Source of the DNA: Holosporales bacterium
GTDB lineage: Bacteria; Pseudomonadota; Alphaproteobacteria; RUG11792
NCBI GenBank assembly: GCA_031258785.1
Contig: JAIRMJ010000005.1
Coordinates: forward strand, 1 to 54,215
Length of the DNA: 54,215 nt
Direction: 5' to 3'
The first letter of the stretch is position 1; each line of letters begins with the position of its first letter. The position numbers and the translations under genes are program-made. The notes under the pieces are model-generated. The model saw nothing but the letters and a program-made list of their open reading frames with translations, did not search any database and had not been told where the DNA came from. This document shows positions 35,998 to 44,340 of this stretch, piece after piece.

Positions 35998-36267
35998 GAT
36001 AGGCTCTCTATTCCTGGCGTCGACAGGCGCACCATACATTCTGTTGTGAGTGTATAAGAAGATCGTTAAAAAACCGTTAATGCGCAACATTATTAATGCA
36101 TCTTCCATCTTAAATGAGACTCCCTTCTTTGCAACTAATCTACTACTGTAAGTGCGCAACAAATGACCTCAGAACAAGAATTATCAAAACGTTTTCTAAT
36201 TTAATCATTTGTTAACTTTTATTTGTTAGAGTTATGTTATGTACAGTTGGTATTATGGTTTCTTGGT

Positions 36268-36978
36268 ATGAGCAGAATTATTTTAAAGACTTCGGCAGCG
36301 GTGTTTGTTTTCATGGGGCTGCATCAGGCTCACTGCTTCTATTCACCACCACCAGTAGCTCAGACAGCGAAGAGCGTCACGACTAAACTGGCAAATGGAT
36401 CATCTGTGGCATCTAATCTGAACGCTTTTAACAGTAGCGTCAATACGTTCGCCAAGAGTGGAAGTCCTGGCGGCGTTACAAGCAGAGTTGGTGCCATCGC
36501 AGACAGCGTCAATGGGCAAATGGGGGATTTTAAAAGCTCGACCGTCAAAATCCGAGAAATGGCAGGCAATGCACAGCAAACTGTCGCCTCTGTGAAAGAA
36601 CAAGTTGGCGCGATCAGGGACAATATCCAGCAAGTGAAGGTAGCAGTGGGTGGAGTAAAAAATAATGCGGCAAGCGCGCAGCAATCAATATCTATTGGTA
36701 GCGTTGGAGACAAAACAGAAGAAGAGGTGGCACTAAAAAATGCAGAAGTTTCAGCTCTCACATCGCAAAAAAAAGAATTGACAGACAGATTGAGGGAAAT
36801 TACGATTTCACTGGAGACGAAGCATAAAGAGCTTAACGAGGCAAAAAACAGGCTGGCTTTAATGCTTAATGCCCAAGCCAATCTCCGCAAAAAAAAGCAA
36901 GAGCAAGATCGTGAGCAAAAGGTTGCTATAGCCCGTGCCGCTGCGCAAACTGCGGCGAAAAAGTCCAAAGCTTACTAA
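36268..36978 (+). CDS. Exported coiled-coil hypothetical protein, Ala/Lys-rich
   Basis: A 236-residue protein with an N-terminal signal (MSRIILKTSAAVFVFMGLHQAHC). A Ser/Ala/Gly/Asn-rich region of repeated short helices follows (motifs such as VNTFAKSG, VNGQMGDFKSS, VASVKEQVGAIRDNIQQVK), then a long coiled coil (about residues 145-235: LTSQKKELTDRLREITISLE onward) with a basic Ala-rich end. The ATG at 36268 opens the signal; a frame from 36223 would add 15 residues. The Ala/Ser-rich heptads recall methyl-accepting or tail-fibre-like exported helical proteins, but no family is recognised. It shares a divergent promoter region with 34777-35997. Confidence 0.62.
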   Translation: MSRIILKTSAAVFVFMGLHQAHCFYSPPPVAQTAKSVTTKLANGSSVASNLNAFNSSVNTFAKSGSPGGVTSRVGAIADSVNGQMGDFKSSTVKIREMAGNAQQTVASVKEQVGAIRDNIQQVKVAVGGVKNNAASAQQSISIGSVGDKTEEEVALKNAEVSALTSQKKELTDRLREITISLETKHKELNEAKNRLALMLNAQANLRKKKQEQDREQKVAIARAAAQTAAKKSKAY

Positions 36979-37172
36979 CTTCAGCGCTCGTTGTAAATCT
37001 GTCGTATTGCTCGTGTAGCACTCGTGTCCAATGTGAGGTGCTGTGCTGATGCCACTTTTGCAACCGCCATGGCAGCATGCCACTCTTAGCTGGACGTAAA
37101 AACTTATACCAGTCACTACTGTAAAGTGCTATTATCTTACAGTGTTTTTGAAACTATGCAATTGTCAAAGCA

Positions 37173-37475
37173 GTGCTAGATAACGACGATTTAAAAAAGG
37201 TTTCTAAGCTTGCCAGACTAAGAATCGAGGATAGCGAGCAGACTGAGTTTCTCCGCAAGCTGAATGGTGTTTTTGAATGGATAGAACAGCTTTCTGCAAT
37301 AGATGTCTCTGAGGTGAATCTAGATGACGACTTGGAAGAAACTGACAGTTCTCACGAGAGGGCAGACGAGTCGCAGATGACTAACACACGCGAGGAGTTG
37401 TTGTCAAACACTCAACACAAGAAATTTGACATGTTCTGCGTTCCCAAGATCCTAGAGGTGAGTGAGGGGTCGTGA
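37173..37475 (+). CDS. gatC: Asp-tRNA(Asn)/Glu-tRNA(Gln) amidotransferase subunit C
   Basis: GatC wraps around GatA and GatB and stabilises the amidotransferase. The 100 residues keep the pattern DDLKKVSKLARLRIEDSEQ, FLRKLNGVFEWIEQLSAIDVSEV and ERADE near the position of the family's RxD. The start is GTG 37173. thrS begins four bases after its stop, so the two are cotranscribed. gatA is 20 kb away in the window, an unusual split; gatB is not seen. Confidence 0.88.
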   Translation: MLDNDDLKKVSKLARLRIEDSEQTEFLRKLNGVFEWIEQLSAIDVSEVNLDDDLEETDSSHERADESQMTNTREELLSNTQHKKFDMFCVPKILEVSEGS

Positions 37476-37478
37476 CGG

Positions 37479-39374
37479 ATGAGGGTACATCTACGAGGAA
37501 CAGAGGAGCTTGATGTTGCTGACGAAGGTACTGCGTATGACCTCGCTTGTCAACTTGGGCTGCTCGAGAAGGCAATGGCCGTCAAAGTCAACGGTGAGTT
37601 GAGAGATCTGTCGACCGTACTTAGCAACAATGATCATGTTACATTGATAACTGCATCGGAGCCAGACGGGCTTGCGATCATGCGGCACAGTACTGCCCAC
37701 ATCATGGCGAAGGCGATCCTGACGATAGACCCAAATGCAAAGCTCGCGATTGGACCATCGATCGAAGCCGGATTTTATTATGATTTCATGTCGGAACGTA
37801 CATTTTCAGTTGATGATTTCGCCGAGATCGAGCGAGTAATGCGAGATATCATGAAGCAAGATCTCAAATTCGAGAGAACAGAGCTACACAGAAATGATGC
37901 TATCAGACACTTCGAACAGACAGATCAGCCATACAAGGTCGAGTTGATAAGGTCGATAGATAGCGAGGTCGTCTCAATATACGGCCTTGGGGATTTTAAG
38001 GATCTCTGTAGGGGGCCCCACATTCCAAGTACTGCCTACATCGCTCATGATGCATTTAGGCTCACGGCGGTTGCCGGAGCGTACTGGAGGGGCGACAGCA
38101 AAAACGATACGTTACAGAGAATATATGGGACCGTATTTCAAAGCAAAGATGAACTCATGGACTATCTCACAATGGTGGAGGAAGCGAAGGCGCGCGATCA
38201 CAGAAGACTCGGGCAGGACCTGCAAATTTTCCATATGGATGATTTTGCGATTGGCGGCGTGTATTGGCTCAAGAATGGGACCATCATCTTTAACCTCATC
38301 AAAGAATATGTGTCGAGCGTCATTAGGCGACATGGTTACTATCTTGTTCAGACTCCGCAGCTTATGAGTCGCTCCCTCTGGGAGATCTCAGGACATTGGG
38401 AAAAATTCAGAGAAAACATGTTCGTCATAAATCAAAATGACGAGACGCCAACGGCAATTAAACCGATGAACTGCCCGGGTCATATCGTATGTTACAAGAC
38501 AGGAGCGGTGAAGGGTCACAAAGACTTGCCCGTGAGAATCGCAGAATTTGGATTGTGTCATCGCAACGAGTCATCTGGCTCGATGCATGGCATTATGCGC
38601 CTACGCGCCTTCGTGCAAGATGATGGACACATATTCTGCACGTCCGACCAAATAGTGGCGGAAACTATCGACGTATGCGCTATGATCAAGGAAATATACG
38701 GCAGATTTGGATTTCATGAGATCTCTGTTAAGTTTTCTAATAGGCCAGAGAGGAGAGTCGGTTCGGACGAGAGCTGGGATATTGCGGAAGCGTCGCTGAT
38801 GAAGGCAGCGGATGCGGCCAGCCTCAGATATACGATCAATAAAGGTGAAGGGGCATTTTATGGACCAAAGCTAGAATTTGTCTTGAAAGACTGCCTTGGA
38901 AGGGAGTGGCAATGCGGAACATTGCAGGTCGATTTTAACCTTCCAGAGAGGTTCGCAATCTCGTATGTCGATAGTGATGGAAATAGGAAGACCCCGGTAA
39001 TGCTACATAGGGCACTTGTCGGATCTATCGAAAGATTCATCGGTATTTTGATCGAGCACTACGCCGGCAAGTTCCCATTTTGGCTCGCTCCAGTCCAGAT
39101 AGCAGTCGCCAGTATAACTGATGAGAGTGCGCCGTATGCACGGGAAGTATACGAAATTCTTTCAGACTTCAGGACTGAGCTCGATACGGAGAACGAAAAA
39201 ATCACCTATAAAATCAGGAAATATTTCGTGCAGAAAGTGCCAGCTGTGGTAATTGTGGGCAAAAAGGAGGCGGAGGATCGTACAATTGGGGTGCGTCTGT
39301 TGGGCTCTAAGGAAACTCATCAGATTCAGCTGGATCGCGCTGTCTCGTATTTTGCCGCAATACGCGCGGAATAG
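37479..39374 (+). CDS. thrS: Threonyl-tRNA synthetase
   Basis: ThrRS charges tRNA-Thr. The 631 residues contain an N-terminal TGS domain (1-60), the editing domain with HSTAHIMAKAI (about 70) and the SAD motif region DLCRGPHIPST. The class II core follows with zinc cysteine in MNCPGHI, the motif 2 loop RNESSGSMHGIMRLRAFVQDDGHIFC and motif 3 VMLHRALVGSIERFIGILIEHY. A C-terminal anticodon domain completes it. The start is ATG 37479, just after gatC. The radical SAM gene follows closely. All key residues appear intact. Confidence 0.97.
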   Translation: MRVHLRGTEELDVADEGTAYDLACQLGLLEKAMAVKVNGELRDLSTVLSNNDHVTLITASEPDGLAIMRHSTAHIMAKAILTIDPNAKLAIGPSIEAGFYYDFMSERTFSVDDFAEIERVMRDIMKQDLKFERTELHRNDAIRHFEQTDQPYKVELIRSIDSEVVSIYGLGDFKDLCRGPHIPSTAYIAHDAFRLTAVAGAYWRGDSKNDTLQRIYGTVFQSKDELMDYLTMVEEAKARDHRRLGQDLQIFHMDDFAIGGVYWLKNGTIIFNLIKEYVSSVIRRHGYYLVQTPQLMSRSLWEISGHWEKFRENMFVINQNDETPTAIKPMNCPGHIVCYKTGAVKGHKDLPVRIAEFGLCHRNESSGSMHGIMRLRAFVQDDGHIFCTSDQIVAETIDVCAMIKEIYGRFGFHEISVKFSNRPERRVGSDESWDIAEASLMKAADAASLRYTINKGEGAFYGPKLEFVLKDCLGREWQCGTLQVDFNLPERFAISYVDSDGNRKTPVMLHRALVGSIERFIGILIEHYAGKFPFWLAPVQIAVASITDESAPYAREVYEILSDFRTELDTENEKITYKIRKYFVQKVPAVVIVGKKEAEDRTIGVRLLGSKETHQIQLDRAVSYFAAIRAE

Positions 39375-39395
39375 CCGGTTGTGCTTAGGAGAAAC

Positions 39396-40076
39396 ATGCT
39401 AAAAATAGCAGCGATTTTAAGATTTTCTGCTTTGGATTATCCTAGCAAATTGTCTGCTGTGGTTTTTTGTCAAGGTTGTCCGCTGCGCTGCAAATACTGC
39501 CATAATTACGATTTCATAGATCCAGTTGCCCCTGGTGCTCTCACATTTGAGTCGCTCATCTCTTTTCTTAAGACGCGACGCGATCAATTGGAGGCGGTAG
39601 TCTTTTCGGGAGGTGAACCTCTCATGCAGCCAGGCTTAATCGAAGCCGCAGAGCGCGTAAGAGAGATGGGCTTCCTAATAGGCCTCCACACCGCTGGTAC
39701 ATACCCGGATCGTCTCGCAAACATGTTAAAAATCACGAATTGGACTGGTTTTGATATCAAAACAAGCTTTGCCAGATACAGCGAAATAACGCAGATAGAG
39801 AAATCAGGACTCCAGGCGCTAGCAAGTTTGGAGTACCTCCTCGCTTCTGGGGTAGATCACGAACTCAGGACCACGTACGACCCACGAAATATCTCCGATG
39901 AGGCACTGTTGGATACCGCGAGAACATTGAAAGAACTCGGCGCAACGAAGTGGGTCATCCAGGAGTGCATCCTCAGGGATAAGGACAGTACGAAAGGCCA
40001 AAGTCTTGGTATGCCGTCAAAATCCATAATTTTACAAATATCTGAGCACATCGGTGTCGAGCTGCGTCGTGGATAA
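39396..40076 (+). CDS. Radical SAM activating enzyme (NrdG2/PFL-activase-like)
   Basis: A 226-residue radical SAM protein similar to the anaerobic ribonucleotide reductase activating family (NrdG2). It has the cluster motif Cys28-x3-Cys32-x2-Cys35 in QGCPLRCKYCHN, the SAM-binding FSGGEPLMQPG and GFDIKTSFARY. The start is ATG 39396, because AGGAG lies four bases before it; a GTG at 39381 is in frame. It follows thrS after 21 bases. No glycyl radical enzyme is in the window. It could activate one encoded elsewhere or serve an unrelated maturation. Confidence 0.8.
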   Translation: MLKIAAILRFSALDYPSKLSAVVFCQGCPLRCKYCHNYDFIDPVAPGALTFESLISFLKTRRDQLEAVVFSGGEPLMQPGLIEAAERVREMGFLIGLHTAGTYPDRLANMLKITNWTGFDIKTSFARYSEITQIEKSGLQALASLEYLLASGVDHELRTTYDPRNISDEALLDTARTLKELGATKWVIQECILRDKDSTKGQSLGMPSKSIILQISEHIGVELRRG

Positions 40077-40210
40077 TCACGTGCAAGAGACATGCCTACA
40101 CCACAAGCACCGGCATAGCCGCCCTAAGAATGCTACCTACTCGCATCGTGTAGGCTGCAACGGGATAGATCCGGGATTTACCACCGGCCATACTTCAGTC
40201 GAGTCGTGCA

Positions 40211-40978
40211 ATGAGTGACCACGTACGAGTATCATATTTTACCAGGGGACTCTGCATACATATCTATACACGTGCAGAAACTGAACTTCTCGAGGCAACG
40301 TCCGTATTTGATAAAGACTCCTCTGAAATTGCCCAGACAGACGCTAAGTTACAGTCAAGGGCTTGGAAATGCCCGGCGTGGCAGTCTTGCTTTGAAGAAA
40401 AAAGGATCAGAAAAAAGACACATTTGAACCAAAGAGCACAGATCTATAATATGGTCGCAACACACGAGATGGCCGATAAGATTGTCCTATCTATGGGAGA
40501 CATGCTCAGCGGCAATCGTCACGAATTCGTGGCAAGTGTAGTATATCCAGCCGGCCCGAACACCTTTACAGCGACTAGAATTCTCATGGCTGTCGGAAAG
40601 GGTATATCGATTACCAACCCGGCCACCCGATTCGTCGGGGTCTCGAATTTTTTGACGTACCTATCCATAATCCCAGAGAAATCGGATCGTGGTCTAATTA
40701 CAATGCCAGCCAAAAGAGGGGATTTTTTCACCTGTGAATATTTGGGCAGGACTTTGCAAGACCAGAGAATACTGTCCACAAGGGATATCGACAAATATAG
40801 ATATGACATATTTCACGAAGAGGACTCTATTTTCGATGATGTCAATCTAGCGGATCAGCAAGATTTTGTTCTAAGTTCTGTTCTCGCCACGCAAAATGCC
40901 TCTCACATTCAAATTGGCCTTCAGGTAAACTACGCTTTTTTGCCAGAATACACACAAAAAGCACCTGCAGGAATTTGA
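40211..40978 (+). CDS. tsaB: TsaB-like protein (t6A biosynthesis), diverged
   Basis: The middle of this 255-residue frame matches TsaB, the partner of TsaD in making N6-threonylcarbamoyladenosine on tRNAs. YPAGPNTFTATRILMAVGKGISI stands for the family's GPGSFTGLRIGLAxAKGLAL, RFVGVSNFLTYL for VGVSSLEALA, and MPAKRGDFFTCEY for DARRGEVYxxxY. The N-terminal ASKHA segment (LAIDTS...) is not recognisable and about 70 residues there look unlike the family, so the true start may be later (for example ATG 40451) or the N-terminus has decayed. TsaB proteins have no catalysis of their own, so divergence is tolerable. A parS site overlaps the stop codon. Confidence 0.55.
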   Translation: MSDHVRVSYFTRGLCIHIYTRAETELLEATSVFDKDSSEIAQTDAKLQSRAWKCPAWQSCFEEKRIRKKTHLNQRAQIYNMVATHEMADKIVLSMGDMLSGNRHEFVASVVYPAGPNTFTATRILMAVGKGISITNPATRFVGVSNFLTYLSIIPEKSDRGLITMPAKRGDFFTCEYLGRTLQDQRILSTRDIDKYRYDIFHEEDSIFDDVNLADQQDFVLSSVLATQNASHIQIGLQVNYAFLPEYTQKAPAGI

Positions 40979-41001
40979 AAATGCTCCACGTGGAACATTT
41001 T
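40978..41001. promoter_or_regulatory. parS site 1
   Basis: Core TGCTCCACGTGGAACA (40982-40997) within a 24-base palindrome flanked by AAAA and TTTT, with one mismatched pair. The last base of the tsaB-like stop codon is its first base. It lies 34 bases after the end of parA. The ParB family binds such CACGTG-centred sites as chromosomal centromeres. Confidence 0.88.
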
Positions 41002-41034
41002 GATAATTTAGCTAAGATCACTGATACAGTATGG

Positions 41035-41802
41035 TCATGCCGAACCATACTTAGCCAAAAATTCTCTAGCCAGCTCCATATATGCCCACGAGCCAGCGCA
41101 CTTGACGTCATAAATAAGCACTGGCCGTCCGTGCGATGGCGCCTCAGAAATTTTTACATTTCTTGGAATTACACAGTTAAAAACGGATTTTGTGAGATGT
41201 CTCCTAACGTCATGTGCGACAGACAAACAAAGAGCGTTCCTCTTGTCAAACATCGTTAAGACAACGCCAAAAAGCTTTAATCCATTGTTGTATGCGAGCC
41301 TTATCCTGTTGATTGATCCAAGTAGATAGCTTAATCCCTCAAGCGCATAATACTCGCACTGTAAAGGAATCAGGACCCCATGCGCTGCGACTAGAGCATT
41401 CAGCGTTAAAATGCCCATAGACGGCGGCGAATCAATAATTACGTAATCGAACATGTCGATATAGGGTAAAATAGCATTTTTGAGGATACTCTCACGATTT
41501 GGATCCTGCACAAGTTCGATCTCTGCTCCTATCAGATCGATGCCGGAAGGCACCAACGTTAATCCAGGAATGCTGGTTTTGACTAGGATTTCTGCCAACG
41601 TCTTGCTTCTGGTTAACAGATCATAGCTCGTATTGAGCTTTTTGTCATATTGCCCGAGACCAGTTGTGGCATTCCCCTGAGGATCGAAGTCTATTAGGAG
41701 GACCCTTTTTCTGATCGCCGCGAATGCAGTCGCGAGATTGACGGCAGTTGTCGTTTTCCCTACACCACCTTTTTGGTTGGAAATAGCTATACTAACTGTC
41801 AT
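41035..41802 (-). CDS. parA: Chromosome partitioning ATPase ParA (Soj)
   Basis: ParA is the Walker-type ATPase that moves ParB-parS complexes along the nucleoid. The deviant Walker A motif KGGVGKTTTAVNLA is at residues 11-24, VLLIDFDPQGNATTGLG and YVIIDSPPSMG (Walker B) follow, and the C-terminus contains NVKISEAPSHGRPVL. The 255 residues lack the helix-turn-helix of plasmid type Ia proteins, so it is of the chromosomal type. ATG 41802 overlaps the end of rsmG by 11 bases. Unlike the usual rsmG-parA-parB order on one strand, parB is divergent on the other side of a 1-kb gap. Confidence 0.96.
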   Translation of the reverse strand: MTVSIAISNQKGGVGKTTTAVNLATAFAAIRKRVLLIDFDPQGNATTGLGQYDKKLNTSYDLLTRSKTLAEILVKTSIPGLTLVPSGIDLIGAEIELVQDPNRESILKNAILPYIDMFDYVIIDSPPSMGILTLNALVAAHGVLIPLQCEYYALEGLSYLLGSINRIRLAYNNGLKLFGVVLTMFDKRNALCLSVAHDVRRHLTKSVFNCVIPRNVKISEAPSHGRPVLIYDVKCAGSWAYMELAREFLAKYGSA

Positions 41803-42391
41803 TTACATCTCTTCCTTGCTTTGCTTTTTGCCGTACTTCATAGATTTTCAAGATTACACCATCTTTGTTCGTAACACTGGACTGTTTATCATATTTGAAC
41901 GAAAACCGTCGCTGGGCATTTTCTATTTCTCGTAGATGCTGGGCTCCTTTATGAAAAATGCCGCAATTTGCGCCAACAGCCTGCATTACATCCAGCAATT
42001 TTATTAACTCACCAAATGCTCTGGACACCAGCACGATTTTTGAAAATGCTTCACGTGGGACATTCATCTTATAAATATCCTCATTACTTACCTCTAATTC
42101 TAGTCCTAAGCTACTCTTAATAGCTAGCAAAAACGTATATTTCTTATGATTTTTTTCGCAGAGTGTAACATCTTTGTAGCCGTGTATCGCCAGGATTACA
42201 CCGGGGAAGCCAGCCCCACTACCAACATCGATAATATGATCGTCCTTAGCTAAAAATTGCGAGATCTGAAGACTATCTTGCACATGTCTTTTCAGAGCAT
42301 TATGAAGCGTAGCGCAATGAACGAGGTTTATTTTTCGATTCCACCCCGTCAGAAGGACAATATATCGCCGAGTTAATTCATCAGTATCCAT
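41792..42391 (-). CDS. rsmG: 16S rRNA (guanine527-N7)-methyltransferase RsmG (GidB)
   Basis: RsmG methylates G527 of 16S rRNA. The SAM-binding loop IIDVGSGAGFPGVILAI and the following LCEKNHKKYTFL and SRAFGELIKLLD (family SRAFAPL) identify it. The N-terminal WNRKINLVHCATLHNALKRHVQDSL matches the family's WNxxxNLTxxxxxxxxxxRHxxDSL. It has 199 residues. A full parS site ends 13 bases upstream of ATG 42391, so ParB could influence its expression; another parS-like sequence lies within the gene. It overlaps parA. mnmG (gidA), its usual neighbour, is absent. Confidence 0.95.
   Translation of the reverse strand: MDTDELTRRYIVLLTGWNRKINLVHCATLHNALKRHVQDSLQISQFLAKDDHIIDVGSGAGFPGVILAIHGYKDVTLCEKNHKKYTFLLAIKSSLGLELEVSNEDIYKMNVPREAFSKIVLVSRAFGELIKLLDVMQAVGANCGIFHKGAQHLREIENAQRRFSFKYDKQSSVTNKDGVILKIYEVRQKAKQGRDVNDS
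42045..42066. promoter_or_regulatory. parS-like sequence inside rsmG
   Basis: AAAATGCTTCACGTGGGACATT keeps the CACGTG centre and both outer arms but has three differences from the 16-base consensus core. Its position 340 bases from a perfect site suggests a weak ParB site, although coding constraint makes this less certain. Confidence 0.4.
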
Positions 42392-42403
42392 GTCTCAATT
42401 TTG

Positions 42404-42427
42404 AAAATGCTCCACGTGGAACATTTT
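42404..42427. promoter_or_regulatory. parS site 2, in the rsmG-parA leader
   Basis: Core TGCTCCACGTGGAACA (42408-42423) with AAAA/TTTT arms; one mismatched pair in 24 bases. It ends the left side of the rsmG/parB gap, 13 bases before the rsmG start codon. Confidence 0.9.
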
Positions 42428-43365
42428 TATCTACTGCTGCTCACTTTATCTATGTCATAGTAACATACGAGAGAATAGACACGCAATGCCGCCTTATACA
42501 AATGATACTCATAAAACTAGTAGCGCCGAGGTGCTGAATACCTAATGTCAGTTTGCAGACATGTATATCCATATTCTGCATGACGAGGTACAAACCACGA
42601 TATTTTAGGATAAGTAAATGAGTCCAAATCGCAGAGGTAAATTTTTCACATGAGTATCCTTAATGTAATACAAAAAGAATGTGCCCAAGTATCTGAGGCG
42701 CTTTCGAGGATTTGCCACACTGCGACTTTGTGTCTGTACGACGATCAGATGGCACGAGTTACACTCTACACATCGTTTACTAACATACCGTTGATTTAGT
42801 CTTGTCTCCATGCACTGTAACTCTCAGAGAGATTTTGATTAGCATTGAATAGAATATTACTCTCCAAATCAGCCCGATTTCTCGTATGTGTAGTAAGATC
42901 TGGCGGGTTCGTTATCTGCTTTTACCGACATCTTGCTCTCTATATCCTTTTTAGTATGAGCGCCGCATAACAACCCCGGCTAATAGGCTCATAGTGAGCG
43001 TCGATTTGGCTTCGTATCGCGACGAAGTTAAGATAAATCTCAAAACAAATCGTGAAATCATCAGGCATGTTGCGTAAGTCCAATAGAAATCGTGCGCACA
43101 GTTTGTGGAGAGGTATTTTATGTGTACTTCATAGAGCCTTCTTATATAGCCTCTTGCGTTGCGAGATTCTTTTGGATGAAACGACTAGATCAGATGGCAA
43201 AATCCGAAGAAGGAGCCTCTCACGGCCTATGCAAAAGTTGTACCGGGCCAACCGGTATGGAGCTTATATCTCTCGTAAAAATTCCTTATATCATGGATAA
43301 TTTGTTGCGCTGTCCAATTTTTGTGTTATCCTATATTTATTGGACTGGGGTCGCTGCAAAGGTTA
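42428..43365. other. Inter-parS region between rsmG and parB
   Basis: About 940 bases bounded by two parS sites. The open frames in it (up to 113 codons, one running through parS 3) have no ribosome sites or recognisable products. Small perfect hairpins occur at 42987-42999 (GCTCA-TAG-TGAGC), 43010-43027 (CTTCGT/ACGAAG) and 43241-43257 (TACCGG/CCGGTA). No TTATCCACA-type DnaA box cluster is visible, so I do not call it an origin. Confidence 0.5.
43305..43332 (+). promoter_or_regulatory. Possible parB promoter
   Basis: TTGCGC (43305-43310) and TATCCT (43327-43332) are 16 bases apart. The start point would be near 43340, placing parS 3 in the transcribed leader, where bound ParB could limit transcription. 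Confidence 0.4.
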
Positions 43366-43389
43366 AAAATGTTCCACGTGGAACATTTT
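43366..43389. promoter_or_regulatory. parS site 3 (perfect), parB leader
   Basis: A 24-base perfect palindrome with core TGTTCCACGTGGAACA (43370-43385) and AAAA/TTTT arms, 62 bases before the parB start codon. It is the best copy in the window and defines the consensus used here. Confidence 0.93.
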
Positions 43390-43451
43390 CAAAATTTGGA
43401 GTCGGTACTCTGAGGACTATGTGTATATTATGAAAGGAGCTAGATGGGATA

Positions 43452-44336
43452 ATGGAAAAAAGGCTTGGAAGAGGGCTTGCAGCCCTGCTTGGGGATGCCG
43501 AAAAGTTGGCCAATTCGAGGGAAGGAAGAGTCGATATAGAGCAGGTTGTTCCGAATAATGAACAACCACGCAAGAGTTTTGATGACACAAAGATCGACGA
43601 GTTGGCCGGTTCGATCTCGTTGTACGGCCTTCTGCAACCGATTGTTGTACGGAGAAAAGACAATATATATGAGATAGTCGCTGGTGAAAGGCGATGGCGC
43701 GCCGCAAAGAGAGCTGGGCTCAAGGAGATTCCAGTACATGTAGTAGATTGTGAGCCGTCAGAAATTAATGCCCTAGCATTGATCGAGAATTTGCAGAGAA
43801 CGGACTTGAATCCTATAGAGGAGGCAGAGGCAATGAAAAATCTCATGATTAATTGCGAGTGTCGCCAGGAGGATATCGCTGTCATACTGAGTAAGAGTCG
43901 CAGCTATGTTGGCAATGTTATGAGGCTATTACACCTTCCTGAGCGAGTTAGGGAACTGATTCGTACTGGCAAACTGAGTGTGGGGCACGCAAAATGCCTT
44001 GCTGGTCTGAGTAATGCAGAAGAAGTTGCGGGACTTGCCGTAGAAGAAGGCTGGAACGTTCGGCAACTCGAAAAAGCGATGAAGGATATACGTGGCGGTG
44101 GCGCTCCCGAGGTTGAGAGTGTCGAAGCCAAACCGGTGTACACAAGTACCGGTACTCTGATCGATCCGAATCAGGATCATGAGGCTATGGACATAGCCAT
44201 CAGGATCACTGAGGCCCTACAAATTGAGACAAAACTCAAGATTACACGAAAAGGTGGCGTTCTCACGCTGATTTGCAAATCAGGAGAGGAGTTGGAAACC
44301 TTGATCAGGAAGTTGACGACACCAGCAGCAGAGTAG
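43452..44336 (+). CDS. parB: Chromosome partitioning protein ParB (Spo0J)
   Basis: ParB is the CTP-dependent clamp that loads at parS. The 294 residues start with the basic EKRLGRGLAALLG tail (ParA contact), then GLLQPIVVR and the CTP-binding GERRWR (residues 78-83), ENLQRTDLNPIEEA, and a helix-turn-helix (RQEDIAVILSKSRSYVGNVMRLLHLP) that reads the palindrome. A C-terminal dimerisation domain ends at 44336. ATG 43452 has AGGAG about 13 bases upstream. It is divergent from rsmG-parA with parS 3 in its leader, and convergent with the pseudopilin gene. Confidence 0.96.
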   Translation: MEKRLGRGLAALLGDAEKLANSREGRVDIEQVVPNNEQPRKSFDDTKIDELAGSISLYGLLQPIVVRRKDNIYEIVAGERRWRAAKRAGLKEIPVHVVDCEPSEINALALIENLQRTDLNPIEEAEAMKNLMINCECRQEDIAVILSKSRSYVGNVMRLLHLPERVRELIRTGKLSVGHAKCLAGLSNAEEVAGLAVEEGWNVRQLEKAMKDIRGGGAPEVESVEAKPVYTSTGTLIDPNQDHEAMDIAIRITEALQIETKLKITRKGGVLTLICKSGEELETLIRKLTTPAAE

Positions 44337-44340
44337 AATC

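Noticed and set aside
42428-43365. Replication origin between rsmG and parB
   Set aside because: No cluster of TTATCCACA-like DnaA boxes or AT-rich unwinding block is evident, and dnaA is absent; proximity of parS alone does not prove an origin.
43092-43433. A 113-codon plus-strand frame before parB
   Set aside because: It runs through parS site 3, has no ribosome site and no recognisable product, and overlaps another equally unconvincing frame.
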